DNA from: Sanderia malayensis | Taxonomy: Eukaryota > Cnidaria > Scyphozoa > Semaeostomeae > Pelagiidae | DNA: 64,000 nt | Direction of reading: 5' to 3' | Assembly (NCBI GenBank): GCA_013076295.1 | Contig: RQOL01000252.1 | Location: 21,589 to 85,588, forward strand | Shown: positions 21,401 through 33,740 of the stretch, in pieces | How the letters are laid out: each line of letters opens with the position of its first letter | Position numbering within the stretch: position 1 is the stretch's first letter | Translations under genes and position numbers: made by a program | The notes under the pieces: model-generated | What the model saw: the letters and a program-made list of their open reading frames with translations, nothing else | The model's database searches: none | Told to the model about the DNA's origin: nothing

Positions 21401-24092
21401 GAACAAATAAATATAGGGTTGTAAAGATGTCAGAAGAGGCAAAGTAATCAGCTACGTGTAATAAAGCAAAACAGATTTTATAAAAGTACATACAATAGTG
21501 TACAAAGGTCCTTTGGACACTTATTTACCCCGCCCGCTCCCGTTAAAACAATGTTTTTCTCTCAAGCAGATCCCTGTGATCATCGCTCAGAAGGAATTTT
21601 GTTGATATTTTATAAATCTGTGAGTAGGGTGATGGTGGGTGCGTGCAAAACTTACAAAAATGTCCCAGGACTTTTGTGTCCAATTGCAGTTTCTGAAATT
21701 CAAATATGGATGGTTTCTATCCTGTTAACTTATCCTGTCAATAGATGCAGTGGCGGATCCAGAGGGGTGCGGAGGTTGCTTGAGCACCCCTCAAATTTTT
21801 AAGACAAAACTTAAAATACGTATAGAAAATTTTCCCCAAAGTCCTATCTAATATTATAAGCATCTTGAGTATGATTGGGATTATTGTAAAATCTATTTTT
21901 GAGTTGCTCAGATTGCGATTCTGTCTTGACAACTTTTCCTTTCGTTTTATGCCGATTCCAGCTAATTTGGTCTGCATATTAGCCCGGTGTTTGTCATGAG
22001 GAAAAATAGGTTGCTGGCCAATCATTGTTGTGAAGGAAAAGTTGCTCAAATTGAGCGGGAGCAACTCTTTATTTCAAAAATAGTTCGCAGGCCAATCAAA
22101 ACATAGTATGAGGGTTGCTCAAATGGAGCGGGAGCAACTCTTTTTCAAAAATAGTTCGCAGACCAATCAAATCATCGTATAAGGGTTGCTCAAATGATCA
22201 AAGTCTCGTGAAGAGTGGCAGAGTACTGTACTGACCAGGAGTTGCTCAAGCAACTTTCATTCTATTCATCCAAAATGGCTGTTGCGCTTCGCAAAATCCG
22301 TGAAGTCATTTTGGATGAAAAACCTGATTATCATGACAAACAGAAAATTTTATGCAATTTTAAGGAAGCGTGTCTGCGCTTTGTTTCGGATTATTTTGAA
22401 AATCAAGACAAGGAAGCTTGTAATGTGAAAATCAAAAAGGCAAAGAGTGAGCTTGCGTTTGGGTTTGCCTAGGCCCGAAGAAGCAGCAAGGTTACAGTTT
22501 CCAACTTGTGAAAAAAATAGAGCTGGAAATCTTCAACCTATTGTGTAAATATTGAATTTATCAATTGTGACTGAGCATGATATAAATTGGTCTATATATG
22601 TTTTTTGTTGCTGGCTAAATGGCTCATAAAATTGAATTGACCACCTCTTTCTTAACATCCTAACCTAAGCAAGTTCAGGATTTCAGATTTACACAGATAT
22701 ATTATATGTGTGCTCTAAAACCAAACAGATTCTTTTTAGTGCTGCTTCATCCATTTCATTGATTGGGGACGAAAATTTGTCTGTTTATCTTCAATGTTTG
22801 ACATGTATGGAGCTGTTATGCTATGCTATGTTATGCTATGCTGACCACCCTCTTCTTTATGGCCATATCAGAGATATTCAAATTGTTGATGAGAATAAAA
22901 TTTTTTCTTTATACATCTCTAATGAGGCATACAAATAATTTTCAAAAAATGATAGAGTTCCAGCTGTATTGTCAGAAGCTGCAAATGTTGCAAATAATTA
23001 GTTTTTCATCATTCATTAGTACTTCTGCTTCTGCAATTTCAAGTGTTCTTGGCAGACTAAATGAATGCTACTATCCCATTGTTGATAGCTCTTTTTGAGT
23101 CATATATGAGATGCTGTTCAATTGGCATGTTAACCCTCAGTTGAATAATGAATGCAAGTCTATTGATCCTATCCATGGTTGAGAATAGGCTGAATGGACT
23201 TGCAATGTTGCATGTCCACAGAGAAATTGACCTAGAACCACAAACTATTAATGACCGATTTGCAAACAAGCACCCAAGAAGAATGAAACTTCTTAGCATT
23301 TTAGTCACAGAACATTCTGAGTAAACCCTGAGTTATCAATTTATTATCATATAAACTTGTTTGTTTGCTTTCCAGCAGTTTGTTTTGCTAGAAAATATTT
23401 TTGAAATTTTTTTACAATCTTAATGACTTTATTTTCATATTCATTTCACAATAAAACGAAACATTTTAATCGTTCTTTGTTAGCGACGTTCTACTAAAAA
23501 TGGGCGTGGTTCACAAAAGTTACGCCCCAAAAATTTCTTGAGCACCCCTCAATTTTTTTCCTGGATCCGCCCCTGAGATGTGTAGTCATCAGAACCGCAA
23601 CCAAAGCCTAATTTTGCTTTAGAGGTTTGACATTGAACCAAGAAGCCAAACCAATAAACTACCCGTAGATTTAATTTTACAAATTCCTTAGCAGTCTCCT
23701 ATCCAATACTAAGGAGTCCCTAGATTTTGCCTACCCGGCTATACTACCTTGCTTTTAAAGAATTCCGTTATAAAAAGTGCGTGTATGCCGTTATATCGGC
23801 AGCTGGTTAGGCAGATTAAATTGCACACTTTAACCCTCAGAATGCTTTTGAAGCAGTCCAGGGGTGGAAGTGGTTTGGTAACTTTTACTGAATAGGCAAT
23901 GATTTTCTTCTTTAGAAAGCAAAGAAGAAGAAGATAGCAAAGAAGAAGCCTGACGATCTTGGAGTTGACATAAAGCCTCATTTTGAAACTCTTAGTGTTG
24001 AAGATCCACCAGTTAGGGAGGCTGGAATTAAAGTAGAAAATGTTGACGCTTTAATAGATGCTTTGAAAAGCCAAGGCCTGATTCCCAAGTGA
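18478..24092 (+). CDS. ETFB: electron transfer flavoprotein beta subunit
   Basis: Eight exons: 18478-18537, 18788-18874, 19077-19148, 19319-19475, 20059-20121, 20878-20996, 21128-21167 and 23916-24092, encoding about 258 residues (human ETFB is 255). ETFB pairs with ETFA in the mitochondrial matrix. The heterodimer takes electrons from acyl-CoA and other dehydrogenases on FAD and passes them to ETF:ubiquinone oxidoreductase; the beta subunit binds AMP. Family hallmarks are [34 protein letters not shown], the recognition loop [13 protein letters not shown] with its anchoring leucine, and the following lysine-rich KAKKKK, the region methylated in vertebrates. As written, exon 4 lacks two bases relative to copy A (after ATGGGG and near the exon end). 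The frame breaks unless these are consensus errors. AATAAA signals follow at 24,287-24,296. Confidence 0.92.
18621..18655. repeat. perfect 35-bp hairpin in ETFB intron 1 (copy B)
   Basis: Identical to the hairpin at 1742-1776, with 16-base arms and a 3-base loop. Confidence 0.85.
19680..19976. mobile_element. MITE in ETFB intron 4 (internally deleted copy)
   Basis: Same inverted ends (TTGATTAAAC / AATCAAGGCATTATGG) as at 2806-3207, but about 105 bp of the interior is missing. Confidence 0.65.
20344..20382. repeat. hairpin in ETFB intron 5
   Basis: CTTCATACCAAGACCTCTA is followed almost directly by its inverted repeat (GAGGTCTTGGTGTGAAG). It lies just beyond the end of the duplicated segment. 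Confidence 0.75.
22215..22472 (+). CDS. small ORF inside the hAT element, unknown
   Basis: An 86-codon frame starting [17 protein letters not shown], rich in K/E, with no recognisable domain. The start and coding status are uncertain. It may be a remnant of an element-encoded accessory protein or of a transposase N-terminus. Confidence 0.25.
   Translation: MAEYCTDQELLKQLSFYSSKMAVALRKIREVILDEKPDYHDKQKILCNFKEACLRFVSDYFENQDKEACNVKIKKAKSELAFGFA
23172..23324 (+). pseudogene. hAT transposase C-terminal dimerisation region
   Basis: The frame reads [20 protein letters not shown], then [16 protein letters not shown] before a stop. This matches the hAT C-terminal dimerisation motif of ZMYM/TTF-type hAT proteins (RL--LA-L--H--I----D----FA--HPRRL). 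Upstream transposase sequence is broken by stops and frame changes (for example 22,960-23,098), so the element is not autonomous. Confidence 0.65.
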
Positions 24093-24309
24093 GAATAACG
24101 AGGAAAGATAATGTTATAGAGGTGCTTTTAGATTTGATACGTTTGGCTGGATAAATTGTTCTGCATGAGGCGGTGTGGTAGTTAAATTAATGGCATATGT
24201 ATTTTTACAAGTTACTGGCTGATTTATGTATCTATTTTATTGTGCCTATGGATTGTTTTGCTATCAAGTGTTTGCACGCGAATCAAAATAAATAAATATA
24301 AATAAAAGT

Positions 24310-25196
24310 AACACTGTCATGTCAGGTTGTTACCAGAGTAGCAGCACCTAGTATCGTGTGTGTAAAGGGCATCACAATATGCACAAAGGGAAGGAAGGTG
24401 CTTCATAACCAGCAATTTTCCGTTCTTTTTTTCATGAGTACGTCACAATGATATCTTGTTATGTCATATCAGCAGAAATGCTCCACCGTATTTCCTGTAC
24501 ACCGCCGCAACAAACAAAATGCGAAAACCGAAAAATAGAAACAAAACAATGCAATGCGAACGCATTTTGATGGCAACAACGAATGCGCATAGAAACGAAT
24601 AAAAATGGCCGCCGGTGTTTGCTTATTTGTTTACGATTGAGTTCAAGAAAACAAGTATTGTGAAAAATAGTAGTGTACTACTGTCTGCTATAAGATATCG
24701 ATTTTCATCGTGTACACCATTTGCACTTTTCATCTGAACACGTCATTTGCTGGATTAAATCTAATTATGACAGCTTTGGCCTTACAATAGGCCGACCCGA
24801 ATTTATACTTCTTTTCTTCTAGATGAGATGGTAAAATGGCTCAATGATCTAGATTATAGAGAAGAGTTAGTCTTTAAGGGCTAAACGTTACTATTTTTAT
24901 ATCAGTGTACGCGCCTGAGAGCTTTTTACTTTGTTCAAGGTCGGAATTAAGCTGAGAACTTGCATTGTTGTATTGGTAAGTTATAAATTGAATGTCTATT
25001 AGTTCAAGTAGTTTTTATATTACAACAGAGGCTTTTCCAAGGTTATTATTATGCTGCAGCTTCTATTATTATTTTATTGTAGGTTCTAAATTTCTTAATA
25101 CTGGATATAAATACCCGTAGCTGAAAGGTCAGAAAAGATTTTGTAGATTTACTTTGTTGGTAAGCTTTGAGAAGCTTAATATGTGACTGGCAGGCT
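24310..25196. other. intergenic / 5' region of the USP2-like gene
   Basis: No gene seen. An AAAATGGCCGCCGG motif at about 24,602 resembles a YY1-type core promoter site. A possible splice acceptor (ggcag, ending at 25,193) directly precedes the first in-frame ATG of the next gene, so an untranslated first exon probably lies in this stretch. Confidence 0.35.
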
Positions 25197-28100
25197 ATGT
25201 CACTCAGGATTCCCAATAATGTAACCAGGCCAAATAATTTGTATCACAACGAATACAACGCCAAAAGCCCACTGTCATCTGCTACTTTGTTGATGAGATC
25301 TGACTTCAGTCAATCTAAGGACAGAAATTACAATACATTGAGCTCTAACTATGGAAAGAGTATAGCACTGGACAAGCATAGTACATCATTATCATCAACC
25401 ATGGGAATCGGAGCATCTACCCGGCACCACCAACCACAAGACAAGGAAACAACTGGAATGCATTTTCGTAGTAGAGGCTCTTCATTGTCTGAAGGTGCAC
25501 TGAATAGTTCAAGAAATTTCAGATATGGACAACAATCTTTCAGTAATAGCTCACCACAGATACCACGACCATTGCCACATGGGCCTGGACCATTATTGCC
25601 AAAGAATAGCACCCTTAAGATTAATAGGAGGAAGACAGAGATGAAAACAACACCTGTAAAAGGTCCAATGAAAGCAAGTCACGACTTTGCACAGAATACC
25701 ACTCCTAGTCCAGTGAGGCAACACAAGTCTCCCCTACCATTGAAAGCACTGGGTAGGGAAAAGTCCAGATCAATGAACGATGTACGAGCAGTTGAGAATG
25801 GACAGGATCAAAAGCCATCTGCAAATAGGATGCTCACAGATGTGGACTTAAAAAAGGCAAAAAAGTCTTTTAAAATATCCAGATCTCCATCATGTGATAA
25901 TCTGAATAATACCAGACAATTGCCTGATGAGAGAGCACTTCTCGATAAATTGAGTAAGCTTAGTACGGACTCATCACAGAATAGGCGCACTGTTACTGGT
26001 ACGTTTAACAGGCATGGACAAAAGGGAGTCAATGTTCAGCACAGTGACAAATTAAAGGTTGAAATTCCCATCTCAACAACATGCAAGGTAGTATCCATGA
26101 AGAACAAACTGAATATTGCCAAGGATGATGTGCTAAGGAAAGAGAAACTTCCTATTAGTCAAGATAACAAGCGTCAACAAAGTTCTCAGGGCAATACCCC
26201 AATAGTTTGTAAGGAACCTGCTTCAACATCACGATCAAGAAAGCTATCTGACTCTGCATATGAATCAAACAGTGCTACCAGCAGCGAATCAAGCAGTTCT
26301 TCACCTGGTATCACCAGGCATGAGGTAATTCATATCAATATTTTCTATTCCTGATAATGACACTAGCTTATGCTATTGTTAATTATGCGAAATTAGCATG
26401 TTGGAATTCTGGCATATAAGTAACTTTTGAAGCAGCCACAATTATTTCATTAGCTCAGGATTTTATAAACGGGAGAGTAACTTGCATCACAGAGCAATGC
26501 CAAATATTAGATGCTTATTTCCTTATACCAAGCAGTTTACACTAAGATGGAGCTGGTTGTGTTACTTGGTATATCTATGGAACTTGGTTTTCAACATCCA
26601 CTGTATCTGATAGTGATGTTAGGTTTAAGGAAATAGCACACAGTGCTGGTATATGTGGGTATTGCATCATTAGTGTTATAGATGTTGTTATTGTTGCTGT
26701 AGTGTTATGATGATGATTTTTTTTATTCTGTTTTATAGTCATCATTACAGTCAAGTGGACTGCCTTCTGGATACCATGGAGATGGTCTTGTTGGCCTTAG
26801 AAATCTTGGCAATACGGTAACACCAATTTATTTTTTGCATTTATTTTAATGAACGAGCTAATTTCATTAAATATAGTAAACACATGCTGATGTCTGAAAC
26901 GTGTTGTTTGCTTATTGCAGCTCAGTAACGGAATTATTATCTTTTCAACATTGAGACATATGCAACATTTAACAAATCTGTTTTAAGAATTGCCAAATTG
27001 CATGTTAATAAAAGCGGGCATTAGAATTGAAATCACAATTCCAATATTGCAATATTTTGCAACTTGGACATTCTTCAACAAGCTGCATAACATGGCATTG
27101 TAAATTAATATCTATGTATGCAGATGACTGTAGACAGCACTTCAGCACTGTGGGATCATTTTAACGCAGTGTTTTTTTTGCTTTTTTCTTTTAGTGTTTC
27201 ATGAACTCTATTATACAGTGCCTTAGAAATACAAGGAGACTTCGACAGATATTTTGTAGAGACTATTTTATAGAGGATCTTAACGAGACGACAGCACCAA
27301 TGAAAGGCAGGCTGGCAAAAGGTAATTGTGTTTATCACACTAACGCCCATCTTTTGTTATGATTTATTATGCGAAGCTTTGTTTGGTTAATGTTCGTAGT
27401 TGTGTCTTTATGTTAACGTGTGTCGAAACACCGAAGGGAATAATTTATTTCTGCTAACGACGAGTTTTGGTTTTGGATCAAATTCGAAGCATGTACAATG
27501 GCCTTGCCTTCAGTGGCGTAGTTAGAGGGGGGTCAGGGGGCGAAAAACCCCCCTGTAGAGCTAAATTGCCGTTTTGTCGGAAAATTGCTGATCTTGTCGG
27601 AAAATAAATATCTTCTGTTTACGTTCAGTTCTAGCTAGTTTCCCTATCTTACATTCATAGTTTTGAAGAAAAAAAATGCTTATGAAATTTTTGTCGGAAA
27701 ATGTGAATTTCTCGCCCAACCTATAAAATTTCCCATCTACGTCATTGCCTTGAAGGCAAGAAACATCAGACGAAAGGGATGTTTGAAAATTACGAAACAT
27801 TAAGATTAATGATTGGATTATACGGGTTTGAGTTCGCTTGTTCTATTCCGAGTCCAACTTGGATGGCTTTCTCTGGGGTTTGACTAAATTTGCTTTCGCC
27901 TGCTATTATTACCGTGAATAACTTATCACCAATTTTTCTACAGCTTTTTCATCTGTTGTCAAAGAGATGTGGATGACAAATAAAACAGGCCACATAGTTT
28001 CTCCCAATAATCTGAAATCACAGGTTCAAAGATATGCACCTAGATTCACTGGATTCAGGTAAACTTTAGATTAGTATTGAATATTATTCTGTCTTCAACC

Positions 28101-31100
28101 AATGCCGTGAATTCCTGGCTTCCGTTAGCCTTTTAGAGTCTTTTGTTATAGCCGGTAACACCAGCGCATAGTTCCATAAACAAACTAAAGTCAGTGAATT
28201 CTTTTTTAAGAATGGAAACTTTACAGTTTCTGGATTATTTTCTTATGAACTTTCTCATAAGAAATACGTGTATCTGTTATAAACTAGTATGGTACTGAGG
28301 TTTTCTGCATAAAGTTATCTACCAGCAATGAAGACCAGACCTCATAGTTCAAAGGTAGCTCTTTATACCTAATGCACGGCATCATTTATGCCCTTATTGC
28401 AATTTTCGCAGTCAACAGGATTCACAAGAGTTTCTGCGGTTTTTATTGGAAGGACTACATGATGACCTGAACATAATCCGCCAGAAGGCCAAATACGAAT
28501 ACGAGTGTGACAGTAAACTCGGGTATGTTTTCAGCCATGTACTTGGATTATACATTGTCTTTTCGCTGTTGTTCTTGTTTGCTTTCTTGCTCGCTCTATC
28601 CAGTGGCGCACGAGCATGGTTTTTTGCCATTGAGGACTTTTTTGCCTGTAAAAAAGTCGTCAATCGCTTTTGTTCCCTCTTGTTTTGCTCTGAAGTTCCC
28701 TCTCCCGCCCTCGTTTCTTCAGGGCTTTTGCTGCATGGATTGTGAAGATTGTACTGTTGGGGGTGGGTGGAAGAGGGATGTATGAACCTGTGCTAGAGTG
28801 ATTGCTTTTCCGCAAGTTTAATTGGTTTCTGTCATCTCTATTGAATGGCTATTAATTTAGTTGCCTTTCCCTCTTTTTAGTGATGCAGAACAGGCCAAGC
28901 GTGCATGGCAATGGTATGCAAAACGAGAGAAAAGTGTCATCAGTGGTAAGTGATGAATCTCACAACTATTTTAACTCTTTCTTTGCTTTTCATTACTATT
29001 ATTGTTAATCTATCATCGTTTCATCGAATGGTCTACTTAAGGTCTTTAATTTCTTAGTCTTTTGCTTATTTAAGTTTTTCTCCCTTTGCTTTCTATATTC
29101 TTTACTTTTTATATGAGTACCCAGAATTTCTGGGGGTAAGGGTTTATAGCTACCAACTGGACCCACATTGATAACAGCTATCATAGTTGATGTGGCTATC
29201 CAGTATAAATATTCGTATACTTACTTACTTACTTACTTGTTTTACTGCAATGCTTCTATCTAAATTAATTTTTTCATTGGCTTATTTATAACATATTTTC
29301 TTTAACAGACCTTTTCGTTGGGCAGTTGAAAAGTACCCTGACTTGTGCAGAGTGCGATTATCGTTCATTGACATTTGATCCTTTCTGGGATCTTTCTTTA
29401 CCTATACCCTCAGTAAGTGACAATATTTTCATCTATCATCGATATCCTCAGATTGCGTATCTTTGAGTGCATGTATAGTATTTTCCTGCTCACTGCTTTT
29501 ATTGCATGTGATTGGCAATGCGTTATTTTTGTTCTAATAGTTTGCATTGTCTCGCATTTCAGCGCTCTAGAACATCTCTAGTGTCTGGAAAGGTTTCATT
29601 GTACGACTGTTTCAAGAAATTCACTCAAGAAGAGATTTTAGATGGAGACGAAAAACCCGTGAGTATATGTTGCATTTGGCACCTTGAATATCAATGTGCT
29701 CCTGCAATAGAATTTTATACTCTATTCTATAATGCACTTTTCTGTATTGCATTCATTGTGACAGCAACTCTTGTATATAACTGATATGCTCTCCTTTATT
29801 ATTCCACATTATACTTTTCTATATTACGTTGCAATACACTCTCCTTATCATACTATGCTATACTATACTATACTATACTATACTATGCTACAATAGGGGA
29901 CAAAAGTCGTGGGACACCCAGGATTTTAGCAAGTTTTACACGCATACTTCACCCCAACATTGTTTTGGGGGAGTGGGGGGTCGCATTCTGCTCACAGAGA
30001 ACAAAGTGTGCAGAAGCACATCATTATGGGATGAAATTTTCAGGTCTCCCATGGACTTTTGTCCCCTATTGTATGCTATGCTATACTATGCTACACTATG
30101 CTATACTATGCTATACTATTCTATGCTATGCTATACTATGCTATACTGCACTATGCTATACTATGCTATACTATTCTATGCTATGCTATACTATGCTATA
30201 CTGCACTGGGCTGTATTATGGTGCTTATTTTTGTACTTTATTGCTTGATTTACAGACATGCGAGAGGTGCAAGAAACGTCAGAAGTGTTTCAAACGCTTT
30301 ACCATTGAAAGATTTCCTCAAATTCTCGTTATTCGTATCTTTTTCCATTTAAATCCGCTATTTCTGATCATTCAAAGATTTATGTTTGCAACTTAGCAAA
30401 TTTTTTGTGCGTTTTTACGCTTTTGTGTGTGTATTTCCCTGACCTTGTTTTGAAGATCTAAAGCGCTTCTCTGGCTTTCGATATCGCACAAAGCTGGATA
30501 CCCTTGTAGATTTTCCGCTGCAACTGAATCTTGCAAGTTATTCTGCGCACAATTCTGGTAAGTGTTTTGGACACCCAGCAGAATGTGTTTCACTTGATTT
30601 TTTAGATAATTAAAAAACTTTACAACCCTACAGCTCCTATTATCATTATGAACCCCGCATTGACCTTCTCGTGAGATGACGAGCTTCAATCTTTTTATTA
30701 GCGTGTTGCACAATTATCCGACAATAAACAAGCTTTCACATTAAAATAAATTGTATGGAGAAACATGAATATTCCCAATGCTTTCATGTAATCATGAACA
30801 TTGTTATGTTTCATGGGTCATTGCCCAATCGATTTTACTGTGAACCTTAATGAGATTGCCCCAGAAGCGTCTTAAGCAATTTCCTTCTTGTTCTAGTAAA
30901 AAAGTCAGAGGCTTTGTATCATTTATATGGCGTATCTAATCATTCTGGTGGAACGTACAGTGGGCATTACACAGCTCATTGCAAACACCCTGATACTAAT
31001 GAGTGGATATACTATAGTGATACGAGGTGGGTAATTGTGCTGACTCAATTATCCTTGTCATTCCACAACAGTCCATTCAACTTCACTGCATTTCATGGTC

Positions 31101-31618
31101 CATCTTGAATTTTTCACTATGCCCCACATTGATTTTCATTAAATTTCCTTGTTCCCCCGAAGCCTTCTTTGTCAGACATTCGTACTGCCAAACCCAGCTT
31201 ATTGCTTGACCCTTTGCGCTTACTGTTGTATTGTACAACTATATAGTGAACCCTAGTACCCATACTAGTGTACGCCATGTTGTATGCTTTGATCTTGGAG
31301 AGTCGTGTGTTCGTCATCATGAGATATAGTGAATAGCCTCTCTCTGGAGTAAATTATAACACAGGAATGCAACAATTCTATTCAGCGTGCATATTTCTTA
31401 TTGAGACATTTGAGTAGACCAGACTGAAAGAATTACATGTCCTAGAATCTAGTTTGATGTTTTTGCCACGCTGAGTTTGATTAGGATGGTGTTGTTATCG
31501 TGTCTTGAAGCGTATTTTTTCATGTTTCAGTGTCATGAAGTTGTCCCCAGGAAGAGTCGTGAGTGAAGAAGGCTACGTGTTGTTCTACGAGCTTTCCAAT
31601 CAAATGTCTTATTTATAG
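25197..31618 (+). CDS. USP2: USP2/USP21-type ubiquitin carboxyl-terminal hydrolase
   Basis: Twelve exons: 25197-26324, 26739-26816, 27195-27321, 27944-28058, 28412-28522, 28881-28945, 29309-29412, 29563-29658, 30256-30334, 30456-30557, 30897-31026 and 31531-31618. Phases are consistent and the product is about 740 aa. Exon 1 encodes a ~376-residue serine/proline-rich, low-complexity N-terminus. The C-terminal ~350 residues are a USP (peptidase C19) domain that removes ubiquitin from proteins: Cys box [18 protein letters not shown] with the catalytic Cys codon at 27195-27197, [40 protein letters not shown], zinc-binding CAECDY and CERCKK pairs, and His box [16 protein letters not shown]. Similarity is closest to vertebrate USP2 ([22 protein letters not shown]). 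The start ATG follows a possible intron acceptor; the upstream UTR is unassigned. Confidence 0.9.
27511..27747. mobile_element. hAT-like MITE in USP2 intron 3
   Basis: The ends are CAGTGGCGTAGTTAGAGG and its imperfect complement ...CATCTACGTCATTG. The interior repeats 'ttgtcggaaaat'. A reverse-oriented relative lies at about 47,590-47,790 in the large intron of the Ig receptor. No coding capacity. A clear 8-bp target duplication was not found. Confidence 0.6.
29847..30215. repeat. ctatg/ctata microsatellite in USP2 intron 8
   Basis: Two runs of TATGCTATACTATGC-type repeats (about 29,847-29,895 and 30,066-30,215) flank a unique segment containing 'ggggacaaaagtc' and its inverted partner. The long open frames across it are repeat artefacts. 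Confidence 0.8.
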
Positions 31619-33740
31619 CAGAATGTTTCACAATTTGTAAATAGCGACATCCTACTTCACTGCCAACTCAGAGTCAGGGTTGCTGCGAGTGGAGCATTCT
31701 CAATAGTATCATCTCAAAAACGAAATATTGTCCTTAAATCTTCTTCATACGATAGTACAAAGTACAGAATAGCTTGGTTACATCTACCTTGTATCTTACT
31801 AATAGGCTTCTTATATTGCGAGGCTGTAATCATGTGGCAAAAAATATTTCTACTTGTAAAAATTTGGAATCAAATGTACCTTTTGGGACGATTTGTTAAA
31901 ATTGGAGCAAACTTACTGCACCCACCCCCTCGAAATATCTGTTGTATGATATGTTGCTATTGTGAAATTTAAATTTTGCAGGTGCGAAAATTTGGCGTGC
32001 ATAATTTTGCAAAAATTTCAGTCATTCTTTTTTTTTGAATTTTGCACCTTAGTTGATATTAGCTATCTTTCTCTTTTTTGTTCAATATTGTAAACTTTAT
32101 TTGTGCTGTTTCATTTATTGGAACGAATACTGCCGTTTGTAATTATTTAACGAAAAGACTAGGGGATACCAAGAGAGATAGTTATAAGTTAAGTCGAATT
32201 TTGATGAAATTTTATAAGTTTAAAAAGAAAGTTTACCAATTAGCTTTAAAGAAGCTATTCTCTATTACTACATTAATGAAACTGTTTTGGATACTAGCCA
32301 AAAATTCTGCAAGTTGGCCAGATAACCTTGTAATAAAGAGCAACTATGTGTGCGTTCTTAAGATTTATCTTATAGTGTTTTGCTTTTAATATGCTACATA
32401 ATTTATATTGAAGTAGAGCGAATTTATTTGATAATATGGGGGACAATATGAGCAAGACTAAATATGATGCTGGTTGTTGTTTATTTTGGTTTGTAGAAAG
32501 CAGTTTTTATTACGATACTCCGAATTGGTTATCCCTGCATACAACATTACTTTTCAATTGTAGAATATATTCCATTGCGCCCAAAAAGGCGTGGTTGGGC
32601 ATGGTCTCTATACGCTTTCATTCCTGCAGAGTGGAAGTTAGAAGAGGAGGGAGGGATAAGGAATGGGGAGGGGCAATGCGCATGTATTGTAACGCATCGC
32701 TCTTTTTTGCGTCGATGTCGAAGACAGAACAGAAAATTATCGACGAGAAGTTTCAAATCAAATCAAATCAAACTGATTTGCACCAACCTCAAAGCAAGCT
32801 GCGTTGACAGTGAGTATTTTAATTTGTGAAATTTTATGTTGCTTGCACTACAATTAATCTACGTAATTTGTAAAGTAATAGAGCATCTGTAACACCTTGA
32901 AAAAGCTTTCGAATTTGGGCCTGTTTGAAAACCCGACAAAAACAAAGGTCCGCACTTTGCACGTGTTTTGTTTTGCCACTGTTATTAATGACACTGTCCA
33001 TACAAAATGTAACTTTGGTGTGCAGGTTTAGCAACGTGCTCAAGAAAGGCTCACACCAATAAGTAAGCAATAGGATATGTCGATACACTAGGTAATATAT
33101 TCATAAAACTTTGCAGAACTATAAACTTTCTTGTGCATATTGACATTCAGCATTAATTGATTTAATTTGTCGTCTTGGTATTGGTGTAAAAGTTATAAAG
33201 TTAACTTGTTGTTTCTTGTTCATAAAATTATGCATCTATATGATTAAGATATAATTATAGCCCAAATATATAATATTCTAAAAACTTCAAGTAAAGTGTT
33301 ATAAATATCATAATATATTGTATTTCTAAAGACTTTAAGTAAAGTGTTATAAACAATGTTTTACTTGGTTATGAAAGTCCATCCATTTCATTATATTATA
33401 ATTCATTCCACAATTAAGTCTTGTTCTTAATATTCATGGAATTTCATATAAATTATTTTCAAGCAGCTCTATAACTTTTGACAAAAACCTTGGGATACCA
33501 AGAAACAATTCTTCATGTTGATTGTTTATGAAACTGAGGGTAATTTTCAACATGAGACAATTTAATAGAGGAGTTGTTTTATTTGGTGCAATGCTTATCA
33601 TTATATGAAAGTTTTATTTAGCGTGATCTCTTATTACATGTGTAGTCTATTAACAATGCTTTCGTTTGAAAAAGAACTCAGCTATAACAAATTTTAAAAT
33701 CTTTGACGACCTGTGAGCAATGGAAGTAAAATGCACTTCC
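31619..33740. other. USP2 3' region and convergent intergenic space
   Basis: An AATAAA at 32,332-32,337 could end the USP2 transcript. On the minus strand, an AATAAA near 33,612 could end the Ig-receptor transcript, whose stop is at 33,741. A ~60-bp tandem duplication containing AAGTAAAGTGTTATAAA is at about 33,280-33,356. Short open frames at 32,436-32,829 show no recognisable product. Confidence 0.45.

Larger units (their letters stand above)
21748..23575 (+). mobile_element. decayed hAT element in ETFB intron 7
   Basis: Inverted ends CAGTGGCGGATCCAG (21,748) and CTGGATCCGCCCCTG (to 23,575), plus inverted GAGCACCCCTCAA subterminal blocks. CAG-G-GCGG termini are typical of hAT elements. The flanks share a 5-base direct repeat, AGATG (21,743-21,747 and 23,576-23,580), shorter than the 8 bp usual for hAT. 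The interior holds a ~65-bp imperfect direct repeat ('gttgctcaaat-gagcggg', about 22,034-22,200), an 86-codon open frame (22,215-22,472) and transposase remnants. The element is transcribed in the same sense as ETFB and is removed with the intron. Confidence 0.8.

Noticed and set aside
29829..30396. ORFs rich in C, Y, M and L in USP2 intron 8
   Set aside because: Translation of a ctatg/ctata microsatellite; the real exon starts at 30,256 in one frame and is accounted for by USP2.
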